DNA of 11,957 nucleotides from Thalassiosira profunda (GCA_036939355.1 JALLAP010001857.1:1-11957); one strand, 5' to 3'; positions 1 through 7,687 are shown, counted from the first letter of the stretch. Translations and numbers: made by a program. The notes: a model not told the origin generated them from the sequence alone.

Positions 1-195
1 ATACTTCTTGGCCTCCTCCACCTCCTTCGTCGTGTCCTCGAGCTGGGCCTCCGCGACCTCCCGGCTCCTCTTTGCCGACTCCTCGGTTTCCTTCGCAGAC
101 TGCAGCGATTTTGCGGCCACCGCTGCCAATTTCTTGGCGGCGGCTAGGCGCCGCTTGGCCGCGTGGATCTCGCGCTTCCCCTCGGTGTCCGCCAT
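1..195 (-). CDS. Coiled-coil protein, N-terminal fragment (runs off left edge)
   Basis: The minus strand is open from an ATG at 195 down to base 1, giving 65 codons without a stop. The product starts MADTEGKREIHAAKRR and is almost entirely Ala, Lys, Glu, Arg and Leu, with no proline or glycine after residue 6. This is typical of a long amphipathic helix or coiled coil. The C-terminal part lies outside the window, so the family cannot be named. The start is chosen because it opens the helical segment and is followed by a well-behaved frame. The plus-strand ORF over the same bases is Ser/Ala-rich and looks like its shadow. The gene is divergent from the transporter at 680 and shares the 196-679 upstream region with it. 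Function unknown; a structural or scaffold role would be a guess. Confidence 0.65.
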   Translation of the reverse strand, partial: MADTEGKREIHAAKRRLAAAKKLAAVAAKSLQSAKETEESAKRSREVAEAQLEDTTKEVEEAKKY

Positions 196-322
196 GGCGA
201 TGCTTGCTCCTGTCCGTGCTTGCTCCTCCTTGCTCTGCGGCCTCGGGGCCCGCGCTCCTCTAGTAAGTGCATGTGTAATACTGGCTACCTACATAAGTAG
301 TACACGTAAAATAGCTAACGGG

Positions 323-364
323 CCCCCCCCCTCCCCCTCCTCCCCCTCCTCCGCCGCCCCCGCC
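323..364 (-). repeat. C-rich/G-rich low-complexity tract, G-quadruplex candidate on the minus strand
   Basis: The plus strand carries C runs of 9 (323-331), 5 (333-337), 5 (342-346) and 5 (357-361) bases, separated by T or by short CC/G steps. The minus strand therefore has four G runs of at least five bases with intervening stretches of 1, 4 and 10 bases, enough for an intramolecular G-quadruplex. The tract lies about 130 bp upstream of the minus-strand gene start at 195, on that gene's sense strand. Homopolymer lengths here may be imprecise. Confidence 0.5.
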
Positions 365-516
365 TGCCTCGTTCCTCGTCCACACACCTCTCTGCCGCCC
401 CAGCAGTAGCCCCCATTACGTCTAGATCTCTCCTACCCTGCGGTTGCAGCTCATAGGGGCGGCGTGTCAGGCTGAAAGATTCGCAAGCACAAGATACCTT
501 TCGGGTGTGAGCGTGT

Positions 517-534
517 GCATTTGCATTTGCATTT
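517..534. repeat. Three tandem GCATTT units
   Basis: GCATTT is repeated three times without interruption, about 150 bp upstream of the transporter start at 680. It could be a small microsatellite or a cluster of binding sites. No factor can be assigned from sequence. Confidence 0.5.
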
Positions 535-679
535 CACCGTCAACATCGGCAGGCCCCGGAGTTCACAAGATACCGATAGGGGTTGTGCTGTGTGGTGCTT
601 CACCATAGCAACAGCTGGGAGTTGGGGCACCGAGGAGCAGCGTTGCATTTCTAGCACATAAAATTATTGCAAACCAGCC

Positions 680-2581
680 ATGTTGGGAGGTCTCCTCAGC
701 CGCCAGGAAGAGGAGGAAGAGCGGCAGCTGCTCCAGGCTGAGCAGCAGGCCGCCTCGCTGGCAACACCGGATGACGCGGGGGCCGCGAGGGGCAGCCTCC
801 CGAGCCACAGCCAGTACGGCTCCCTGGGCGGCGCGGCGAGCGACGCCGCCGTGGGCGCGCGCTACGAGGGGGAGTACGAGGACCACAGCGACCTGGCGGG
901 GGATTACTCCTACGATTCCGGGGAAGACTCCGAGCTAGACTCAGGAGACGATGACGATGGCTCGTACCCGGGCAAACGGAGGGGCAACCAAAAGCGGGGA
1001 ACCTGGAGGGAATCCTTCCGCCGGATTGGGGCGGGGATGCGCAAGGCCGCCTCCGCCATCGCCGACGTGGACAACGTGTGGGACAGCCCCGACCACGCCC
1101 GGCGGGACCACGGCGTCGCGGGGGCGTACGCGGAGGATCCGAGCCACGATGGGAACGCCCACGCGAACGATCGGAGGACGAGCACGATCATGTACAACGT
1201 CATCACGGGGGGCACGGCGACGCGCAATCGCACCGCGGCAATCTTCTGGTTCATTTTTTTGTTCACGTCTTACGCGTCGGAGCGGTCGACGTTCAAGCTG
1301 CTCGTGGATCGGGTGGTGCCCTTCAGGCTGTTCTCGGCCGAGCTGATTTTGGGAGCGCACGCGCTGCTGACGGGGCTGGGCATGCTGATTGGGAAGTTGC
1401 TCTGCAAGAGCGAGGAGAAGGGGTTCCAATCGTCAGAGACTAGTGGGTTTGGACTAGGGTTGCCCCTGGCGGACGTGGGACTGATGGCAGTGCTGGACAC
1501 CGCTTACTTGCTGCTCGGGGTCATTAGTGGGGCCCATGTCCCACCGGTGCTGACGGTGATTCTTGTGCAGACGACCATTCCGCTGACCGCGTGCTTCACC
1601 CAGTGCGTTCACCCCGATGGCCGGTGCTCCGGCCGAGGATCTGCAGAAAATGAGGAGGCATCTGGCACCTCGCCGGCGTCCGCTACAAACTCACACTCAA
1701 ACGTGCACATCGTACAAGACTCTGCCCTCGGCGAATTGCAAAGTGACAACGACGTTTCTTTTCCGGACGATGTGCCCAGCCTGCCCGCGTCAGAGCCGGT
1801 CCAAGGATGGGGCGGCCTAAGCAAATATCATATCTTTGGCACGGGCATGATGTTCCTGGCTATTTTTCTAGGCCTGACCCCGGCGGTGCTCAGCCTGGAC
1901 CACATCATCATTACCAAGAAGGACGCCATGCCCGAGAGAACAGCATACAATACGATTGTCTTCTGCCTCGCGGCGGTGCCGGCGGCCATGTCGCAGCTCT
2001 ACAAAGAGCACACGATGACGAGACTGAAGCAGCCGATCGACAGGAACACGCTCAACTTGGTCCTCTCCATCTTCCAGCTGCTCTTCGCCATCGTGGTCAG
2101 CCCGCTGGCGTACGGACTCCAGGGCATGGGGGACGGACCCGGTTGGACGACCCTGTATCCCTCCAAAAGCATTGGCGAGAACTTTGCCCATGGCCTGGCC
2201 TGCTTCCTGGGAACGCTGGACGAGGAGACGCAAAAGACGGGATATCCAGAGGAAGCAGTGTGCAGTTGGTCATGGGCTCTGATCATTGGACATGTATTGT
2301 CCATCATTATGGTCGGGGTGGCGATAGACAAGCTCGCGGCGGCCACGAAGGTCATGTATCGAGGAGTGTCGATGGGCATTTTGGTTTCGGTCCTCCTCAT
2401 GTTCATCTATCAAATACGCGACCAGTGGTGCGAGTACGGCCCGCTTGTGAGCTTCTTTCACCTGTCAAGTACGGCAGTCCTGATCGTGGGAGCAGAAATC
2501 TACCACCGCGTTAGCCTGGTGGATGCCAGCTTCGAGACAACGTATCCGGTGATAGGGGATTTGTACGAAGAAGAGGAGTAG
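680..2581 (+). CDS. CRT-like transporter (drug/metabolite transporter superfamily), polytopic membrane protein
   Basis: A single uninterrupted 633-residue frame. Residues 1-185 are a long hydrophilic, acidic N-terminus. About ten hydrophobic spans follow, roughly at 186-203, 216-241, 263-283, 287-308, 387-406, 421-440, 457-480, 532-552, 564-578 and 586-607, with a polar 75-residue loop at 310-385. The match to the chloroquine-resistance-transporter-like family rests on the SQLYKE segment (438-443), the loop HGLACFLG (504-511), and a second loop cysteine at 528 before the next helix. That paired-cysteine loop is also present in Plasmodium CRT. Family members move small solutes such as amino acids, peptides or glutathione across vacuolar or plastid membranes; the substrate here is unknown. 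An acidic dileucine signal (E13-x-x-x-L17-L18) suggests sorting to a vacuole or lysosome. The first ATG of the open frame is used. Its 3' end converges with the minus-strand gene ending at 2621. Other drug/metabolite transporter subfamilies are the main alternative. Confidence 0.78.
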   Translation: MLGGLLSRQEEEEERQLLQAEQQAASLATPDDAGAARGSLPSHSQYGSLGGAASDAAVGARYEGEYEDHSDLAGDYSYDSGEDSELDSGDDDDGSYPGKRRGNQKRGTWRESFRRIGAGMRKAASAIADVDNVWDSPDHARRDHGVAGAYAEDPSHDGNAHANDRRTSTIMYNVITGGTATRNRTAAIFWFIFLFTSYASERSTFKLLVDRVVPFRLFSAELILGAHALLTGLGMLIGKLLCKSEEKGFQSSETSGFGLGLPLADVGLMAVLDTAYLLLGVISGAHVPPVLTVILVQTTIPLTACFTQCVHPDGRCSGRGSAENEEASGTSPASATNSHSNVHIVQDSALGELQSDNDVSFPDDVPSLPASEPVQGWGGLSKYHIFGTGMMFLAIFLGLTPAVLSLDHIIITKKDAMPERTAYNTIVFCLAAVPAAMSQLYKEHTMTRLKQPIDRNTLNLVLSIFQLLFAIVVSPLAYGLQGMGDGPGWTTLYPSKSIGENFAHGLACFLGTLDEETQKTGYPEEAVCSWSWALIIGHVLSIIMVGVAIDKLAAATKVMYRGVSMGILVSVLLMFIYQIRDQWCEYGPLVSFFHLSSTAVLIVGAEIYHRVSLVDASFETTYPVIGDLYEEEE

Positions 2582-2620
2582 ATAACGATGCAAGGGGATT
2601 GCAGTGCGGTCTTAGCAGTG

Positions 2621-4370
2621 TCATCTCTTTGGATTTGGAGGAGCACCGAACTGCTCGTAAATAAACCCCAGGCCCTTCTTATGGATAGCGCCCATCTCCA
2701 GTCGAAGATACTTGCAGAGCAGCTGAGATATCTGCACAAAATTTCCTGCCGTGTTGATTGTGTGGTGCGTGATATGAACGATGGGCGTTGCGTAGAGCAC
2801 CACACAGCCCCGGCCTTTGATATTCGCGTTTGATTCGTCTTCATATGATATAGCTGGGGAGGATTCGCGGTAGCGGATCGGAAGCGGTATGCTTCCCTCG
2901 GTTTGAGACCCGGTGAGGTTGTTCGCAGCCAGGTGACACCACAACATATCGAAGCACGTCTCGGCTCCCTGTTCGATCAGTTCCATCGGACGCGGCCGGC
3001 TCATCACGGCTTTTCGATAGTTCAACCACGTCTTCGTTTCCAGAAGAGGGCTTTGGACCTCGATCATTGGCACATCGCCCGCAATGAGGCGCGAATCTGC
3101 ATCCTTTGGATACCGAAGGATGGTGTGCGTCGATCCGTACTGGTCTTTGGTCCCGTCCCCGATGGCCGAGGCTTGCGTGATCTTCGGCCGGAGCAGCTTC
3201 ACCTGCTGCCAAAACGCCTGCCAGTTTAGGGATTGCAACGAAATGTCCCCATCGATGAACCAGACGTAATCGTAGCCTGTCAATNAACGCCTGCCAGTTT
3301 AGGGATTGCAACGAAATGTCCCCATCGATGAACCAGACGTAATCGTAGCCTGTCAATCGTTCCTCGTCGCAGTGCAGCATCCAGTTCCAGATCTTCTTTG
3401 GATTGCTCGATACATCCCTGATGTCCACTTTGACTTCGTACAGAGGCGTGCCGCTCAATTTGTACGTCTCTGCCTCAATCGTCGCTGCTATTTGTTGCAC
3501 ATACTCGTCGCTCCGGGCGAAGAGCATAAAGTCCACGTGCACTCCCAGATAATTGTTCTCCATCGATGCCTCATCAGCGCTGCACAAGATGTGATTTGGA
3601 AAGGTTTGCGTCCCATTGATCAGCGGGTCCAATTTGGCGGCATATCCCGCCTCTCTCAGCACATTGCAATGCGAACGAGCACGTTGCATCAGCGCCTCGT
3701 GCTGCCCGCTGTAGAACGACTTCACGTACATCGCGTCGTCGACCACGATGGGAATTTCGGAGGGAGACACCGTGCGCGTGATCAGCACCCTCGTGTGCTG
3801 CTGATCGACCACCGGGCCAAACGCGAGCGTCTCCATCTCCTTGGCTATGCTGCTGACATCACTCAGCCGCAGCCCGAGGCGCACGGCGTCGTAGGAGAAT
3901 ATGAGGCAAATGGAGAGGAACACGAGCACGGTACTCCCCGAGCATCGCGGTCGTTTCCGGCGGAGGGCGCTGGACAAGCGATGCAGCCGCCTCTTCATTG
4001 CGGGCCCCGCCCGATGCCCTTCCGTGGCAGTGGATATTTGTTGGCTGGCGATTGTTGTCGAGTGGCCCTCCCCTCCATTCGCAATTTGGGCGGCATCCGC
4101 CCTTCTATCCTCGACATCCCCGTTTGCAGACGCCGCCAGCCGCCCCTCGAACGACCTCACCGCCTCCCGTGCATGCGCCAACTCCGATTCCATCCGCGCA
4201 CAGCGCTCCATCTCGGCCTCCAATCGAGCTTGCGCCTCCAGGAGGAGGTCCTCCGATTGCACCGCTGCATCCCGCTCTTCCGTCAGCGTTGCAATTTGGC
4301 GGAGGGCGTCGCCCAATCCCAGTCCGCGGGAGCGCCATTCTTCCTCGCCCTCTGCCATGTTGGTGTGCAC
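2621..4370 (-). CDS. Type II membrane glycosyltransferase-like protein (DUF707-like), frame broken by an assembly scar
   Basis: The N-terminal part reads from 4370 to the N at 3285. The C-terminal part reads from inside the duplicated block to the TGA at 2621-2623. Discounting one 72-bp copy plus the N gives one continuous frame of about 558 residues. Residues 21-80 are a predicted coiled coil, 125-142 are strongly basic, and about 145-160 form a single hydrophobic anchor. The rest should therefore be lumenal. GYDYVWFIDGDI holds an Asp-x-Asp (D349-G350-D351), as in metal-dependent GT-A folds. The layout around it (YDY-W-DxD, later a Q-x-S after the helix, then VQSPLLE and CFDMLWCHLA) recalls DUF707 proteins. 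N-glycosylation sequons such as NGT are present. Substrate unknown. Its paralogue lies at 5973-7292; in the block from RVLITRTV to HILCS I count 51 of 71 identical residues. Starts at M5 or M125 are also possible. Confidence 0.68.
3213..3357. repeat. Assembly scar: 72-bp exact direct repeat around a single N (3285)
   Basis: Bases 3213-3284 and 3286-3357 are identical, with one N between them. The copy falls on the DxD region of the glycosyltransferase-like gene and duplicates it out of frame. Discounting 73 bp restores the frame and matches the paralogue, which has only one copy of this segment. This is read as unmerged overlapping contig ends, not a biological repeat. Confidence 0.92.
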
Positions 4371-4763
4371 TCAGGATGGGGTTGGGGATGCAGCACCTTC
4401 GCCGCCGAGCTCAACCCCAACCATCAAGCGATGCAATGCAGTCCGGCAGGGATATGCACCTTCTTCCACCACTGCCCCCACCGACCGCAGCGCCCGAGCT
4501 GTTTGCCGTTGCGGGGTGCGCGTTGTGCTTTGTTCCAGAGGACGCTGACGGACGGAGCTTGACCATTGAGGGTTTGAGGTTGAGGCTTCTGTTGCAGTGC
4601 TCGCTCCGGTTTTCGTACTTAGTACTAATTCCTTTATATAGACGGACTTGATATTCTAGTGCGCGGTCTCTAAATCCGCCGCCAGCCGCCAGTCAAAAAC
4701 GACAAGCTCCCCCGCCCCAGCCTCCTCCTCGCAGACCCTCGCCTCCCCGCAGCCTCGACCGCC
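4371..4763. promoter_or_regulatory. Divergent promoter region between glycosyltransferase-like and PICOT-like genes
   Basis: A 393-bp gap between two outward-facing start codons. A TATA-like TTTATATA occurs at 4633-4640, about 124 bp before the plus-strand ATG at 4764. A 10-bp perfect palindrome, TTAGTACTAA, lies at 4619-4628 just upstream of it. The stretch 4680-4763 is CG-rich with CCGCCAGCCGCCAG-type repeats and probably belongs to the plus-strand leader. No reading frame here looks coding. Assigning the TATA-like site to the plus-strand gene is inference from position. Confidence 0.5.
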
Positions 4764-5968
4764 ATGAGCTCCTCAATCGTCGATATCGCCACCGACGCCG
4801 ACGCCGCGTCGCTCCTCGGCGCCGGCAAGAAATCCATCCTCTTCTTCTGGGCGGACTGGCACGCCCCATCAAACGCGGGGGGACCGTTCGACACCGTCGT
4901 CAAGACGCTGGCCGGGCAGAGCGACGCCGTGCAGTTCTACCGGGTGCTCGCGGAGGGAGCGGTGGAGCTTAGTCGCAAGGTCCGTGTGTGATTTGCAAAC
5001 GAGCGATTTATACCTGCCCATCACTACTTATTGTGCTCACATCTTGTGTTCACTTTTCTGCAATGCAGCACAATGTGAACACAGTGCCTACTTTCCTCTT
5101 CATCAACGCGGACGGCACGGTTCTGGATCGCATCGACGGGGGCGAGGACGTGGCGTCCGTGACGCAGTTTTATTCCAAGCTGGTCGGTGCTACTGCATCT
5201 TCCAGCGAAACCCCACCGCAACCGTCGGGACAGCAGCCGCAGGAGGAGACAAAGTCGCAAACGCCAGAACAAGCGCTCAACATCCGCCTCCAATCCCTCA
5301 TCACATCCTCGCCCATCATGTTGTTCCAAAAGGGCACGCCGAACGCGCCCCGCTGCGGCTTCTCCCGCCAGGCCGGCGAGCTCCTCGGCGAGGCGAACGT
5401 ATCGTACGGCTACTTTGACATACTGAGCGACGAGGACGTGCGACAGGGGCTCAAATCGTATTCGGATTGGCCCACCTATCCCCAGCTCTACGTTCGAGGG
5501 GAGCTGGTCGGGGGATTGGACATTATGAAAGAGCTCGCGGAGGAGGACGGCGGGTTGGTCGAGCAGCTTGAATTGGGGGACTGTGTGGTGAAGAAGGGCG
5601 ATGCAGCGTTTGTGCCAGCAGAGGAGGAGATGAAAGAGGAAGAGATGGACGAGGCAGATCTGAATGAGAGATTGAAACAACTCGTCCGCCGGCATCGCCT
5701 CATGCTCTTCATGAAGGGCGTCCCCTCCGCCCCGCGCTGCGGATTCTCGCGGCAGATCGTGGAGATTCTCGACTCGTTCGGCGTGTCGTACGATGCGTTC
5801 AACATTTTGGAGGACGAGGAGGTGCGCCAGGGATTGAAAGCGTATTCAGACTGGCCGACGTATCCGCAGTTGTACGTGGAGGGAGATTTGGTCGGTGGTC
5901 TGGACATTGTGAAGGAGATGGAAGAGGGCGGGGATCTAGAGGATGTGCTGAAGGGCGGTCAAGATTAG
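4764..5968 (+). CDS. PICOT/Grx3-type multidomain monothiol glutaredoxin (Trx-Grx-Grx)
   Basis: Two exons, 4764-4979 and 5069-5968, encode about 371 residues. Residues 1-112 form a thioredoxin-like domain with WADWHAPS at the usual active-site position and the cis-proline loop TVPT (77-80). Two glutaredoxin domains follow, each with APRCGFSR (Cys168 and Cys296) and the glutathione-site segments WPTYPQ and GGLDI. An acidic linker (about 256-270) separates them. Cytosolic proteins of this family bind a [2Fe-2S] cluster with glutathione between CGFS cysteines, and act in iron trafficking and Fe-S protein assembly. The thioredoxin domain lacks both catalytic cysteines (His33 and Ser36 replace them), so it should not reduce disulfides and may only serve for binding. 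The start ATG gives a normal family N-terminus. The stop lies 4 bp from the stop of the convergent gene at 5973. Confidence 0.92.
4980..5068 (+). other. Intron of the PICOT-like gene (89 bp, GT-AG, phase 0)
   Basis: The donor follows codon 72 (AAG|GTCCGTGTGTG) and the acceptor is TTTTCTGCAATGCAG|CAC. Reading on without splicing meets a TGA a few codons later. Splicing joins the thioredoxin helix directly to HNVNTVPTF, the expected next segment of the fold. Confidence 0.88.
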
Positions 5969-5972
5969 CAGC

Positions 5973-7292
5973 CTACTTTGCTGTTGGTTGCGGTGCATTG
6001 AACAATTCATACACATTTCCTAAGCCGCCTTTGCCGACCACGTGGTGATCCAGCCTCAACGTTCTGCAAAGCCCCCTGCTCGCCTCGCGAAATCTTCGGT
6101 CTTCCACGATTGTGTGGTGCGTACCGTGCACGATGGGCGTTTGGTACAATACCAAGCAGCCCTTCTCCTGTAGATCCGCATTTGCGCCATCGTCGAGCGA
6201 TATTGTTGGAGCCCAAGTCTTGTACCCCACCCGCTGAATTTCTCCGTTTTGTTGCGTTCCGTTGAGACCGATTCCATCGCGACCGTTCATTGCCAAATGG
6301 CAGTAGGCCATGTCGAAGCACGCCTCGCCTCCAGCAGCAAGTAACCCCATAATGTCTTGATGCGCAACAATAAAGTCGCGAAAACTCAACCAAGTCTCCA
6401 CCTCTAACAACGGAGCCTGGACCTCAACGATAGGCACAAAACCCGCAATTAAACGCGCGTCGGGATGGTATCGAAGAAGAGTGTGGGTGGTCCCGATTGG
6501 CTGCGTTTCGTTGCCGATGACGCTCGGTTGCACAATTTTCGGTCGCAACATCATCACCTGCTGCCAAAAGGCCTGCCAATTCAACGATCGCAGTGGAATG
6601 TCTCCGTCAATGAACCAAACGTAATCGTATCCCGCCAGAGTCTCGTTATTGCAATGTCGGATCCAATTGCGCAGCTTCTTCGGGTTGTCGGACACATCCT
6701 TGATATTCAATTGCACATCGTACAGAGTGGTATTGCCTCCTATCACTGCCCGTGACTTTGCAGCAATCGACAGCGAAATAATGCGGACATTCTCCATGTT
6801 TCTTGCAAAGAGCAGGAAGTCCACATGCACCCTCCAGTAATAATTGCTGTGCGCGGTGTCGTTGGAGCTGCACAATATGTGATTGGGGTGGGTCTGCGTC
6901 CCGTTGATAAAGGGGTCCAATTGCGCTTCGTACCCGGCTGCTTTGAGGACATTGCAACGTTCGCGAGACTTTTGCACCAACGCCTCGTGCCGTCCCGCGT
7001 AGAACGACTGCACGTACGCCACGTCGTTCACAACGTTCGGGATTTCGGAGGGAGACACCGTGCGAGCGACAAGGACCCTCGTGAGAGGCCTGTCTGCAGT
7101 TGCTGCATCCGCGGATGCGCCAGCGATCGGTCGGAGGCTGAGCTCCTCCCGCGCGGCGGCCTGGGAGGCGACGTCGCCGAGCAGTCGGAGGCGGGACAGG
7201 TCCGATGACGCCAGGAGGAGGCACGCCACCCAGGACAGGAGGACGTTGCGGAGGGTGGGGTGGCGAGCGCACGTCGCGGCGAGGGAGGGCAT
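5973..7292 (-). CDS. Type II membrane glycosyltransferase-like protein (DUF707-like), second paralogue
   Basis: An intact intronless frame of 439 residues. Residues about 14-31 are a hydrophobic signal anchor, leaving a very short cytosolic tail; the rest is predicted to be lumenal. The Asp-x-Asp (D229-G230-D231) lies in GYDYVWFIDGDI, as in the paralogue at 2621-4370. The following helix (LNWQAFWQQV), the VEVQAPLLE strand, the CFDMAYCHLA segment and the GCLVLYQTPIVH segment near the C-terminus are shared by both. Several NxT/NxS sequons (for example NGT at 130-132, NTT at 187-189) fit a lumenal protein. It lacks the long coiled-coil N-terminus of its paralogue. The Asp-x-Asp suggests a nucleotide-sugar-dependent transferase, but donor and acceptor are unknown. 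Its stop is 4 bp from that of the convergent PICOT-like gene. It shares an upstream region with the helicase gene. Confidence 0.72.
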   Translation of the reverse strand: MPSLAATCARHPTLRNVLLSWVACLLLASSDLSRLRLLGDVASQAAAREELSLRPIAGASADAATADRPLTRVLVARTVSPSEIPNVVNDVAYVQSFYAGRHEALVQKSRERCNVLKAAGYEAQLDPFINGTQTHPNHILCSSNDTAHSNYYWRVHVDFLLFARNMENVRIISLSIAAKSRAVIGGNTTLYDVQLNIKDVSDNPKKLRNWIRHCNNETLAGYDYVWFIDGDIPLRSLNWQAFWQQVMMLRPKIVQPSVIGNETQPIGTTHTLLRYHPDARLIAGFVPIVEVQAPLLEVETWLSFRDFIVAHQDIMGLLAAGGEACFDMAYCHLAMNGRDGIGLNGTQQNGEIQRVGYKTWAPTISLDDGANADLQEKGCLVLYQTPIVHGTHHTIVEDRRFREASRGLCRTLRLDHHVVGKGGLGNVYELFNAPQPTAK

Positions 7293-7414
7293 CGACGAGG
7301 CGACCGGGGCCCATCAGCCCGCCGAACGAGGCTGGCGGACTGGATTTTGGTGCACTTTTTTCTGCGCGGCTGTGGCTGCCTCATTTTTTTTTAGGCGAGG
7401 CGTGCAATGACAAA

Positions 7415-7540
7415 ATGGCGGCGAGCCTGCCCTGCACCAACGCCCTCCACCGCATCGGCGAAGCCCTTAGGACGACTCTCTGTAGCCTTTGCCGTGTCTC
7501 CCGAATATCGGACCTCCACGCTGGAGGCCTGCCCGGATAA
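7415..7540 (+). other. Short ORF, possible upstream ORF of the helicase transcript (41 aa)
   Basis: An ATG in the favourable context CAAAATGGCG opens a 41-codon frame beginning MAASLPCTNALHR and ending before TAA at 7538-7540. A second ATG at 7407 opens another frame. If transcription of the helicase starts upstream of 7400, this would act as an upstream ORF; if not, it is chance. No homology is recognised. Confidence 0.2.
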
Positions 7541-7557
7541 GCGCGGCAGGCTCACGT

Positions 7558-7675
7558 AATCTCTCTGCGCGGTGCAGTGGCTCCAATCTCTTCTCGCGGT
7601 GCACCTCAAACTCTGTCGGTGCTCAAACGGCCGCCTTCGCGCGGTGCACGTCAATCTCTTCTCGCGGTGCACCTC
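7558..7675 (+). repeat. Cluster of AATCTCT...CGCGGTGCA repeats upstream of the helicase start
   Basis: The core CGCGGTGCA occurs four times on the plus strand, at 7568-7576, 7595-7603, 7640-7648 and 7663-7671. Three copies are preceded by AATCTCT (7558, 7585, 7653). Two units are identical over 24 bp (7584-7607 and 7652-7675). Spacing is irregular (27, 45 and 23 bp). The position within 130 bp of the start codon suggests promoter elements or a transcribed leader repeat. Confidence 0.65.
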
Positions 7676-7687
7676 CAACAATAAACG

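Larger units (their letters stand above)
196..679. promoter_or_regulatory. Divergent intergenic region between the coiled-coil gene and the CRT-like gene
   Basis: This 484-bp gap lies between two start codons pointing away from each other, so it should hold both promoters and both 5' leaders. It contains a C-rich tract on the plus strand (323-364, see separate entry), three tandem GCATTT units (517-534), and an 11-bp direct repeat CACAAGATACC at 488-498 and 564-574. An A/T-rich stretch (CATAAAATTATT, about 656-668) sits just before the ATG at 680. No convincing coding sequence was seen. Calling this a shared promoter is inference from gene orientation; no element is recognised as a known factor site. 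Confidence 0.5.
7293..7687. promoter_or_regulatory. Divergent promoter region between the second glycosyltransferase-like gene and the helicase gene
   Basis: A 395-bp gap between outward-facing starts. It holds two T-rich runs (about 7355-7361 and 7384-7392), a short ORF at 7415-7540, and a cluster of repeated AATCTCT...GCGGTGCA units (7558-7675) ending just before the helicase ATG at 7688. ACAATAAACG directly precedes that ATG. No classical TATA box is evident. The repeat cluster is described separately. Confidence 0.5.

Noticed and set aside
289..300. CTAC-ATAA-GTAG inverted repeat
   Set aside because: A 4-bp stem is expected by chance at this length and no further structure surrounds it.
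8..409. 133-aa plus-strand ORF at the left end
   Set aside because: Ser/Ala/Arg-rich and antisense to a clear coiled-coil N-terminus; it also runs through the C-rich intergenic tract.
941..1429. Minus-strand and other-frame ORFs inside the transporter gene
   Set aside because: Arg/Pro/Ala-rich shadows of the 680-2581 frame without any domain features.
3213..3357. True tandem duplication of the DxD region
   Set aside because: The repeats are exact, out of frame, separated by one N and of the same length as at two other sites, so an assembly artefact is the better reading.
3306..4562. 418-aa plus-strand ORF
   Set aside because: It lies antisense to the first glycosyltransferase-like gene, whose protein matches its paralogue along most of its length. 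The plus-strand product is His/Arg/Pro-rich with no recognisable domain and is a by-product of GC-rich codon usage.
5290..5935. Recent gene conversion between the two glutaredoxin domains
   Set aside because: The protein segments around QGLK(S/A)YSDWPTYPQLYV are nearly identical, but their codons differ at many synonymous positions. That indicates selection on the protein, not recent DNA copying.
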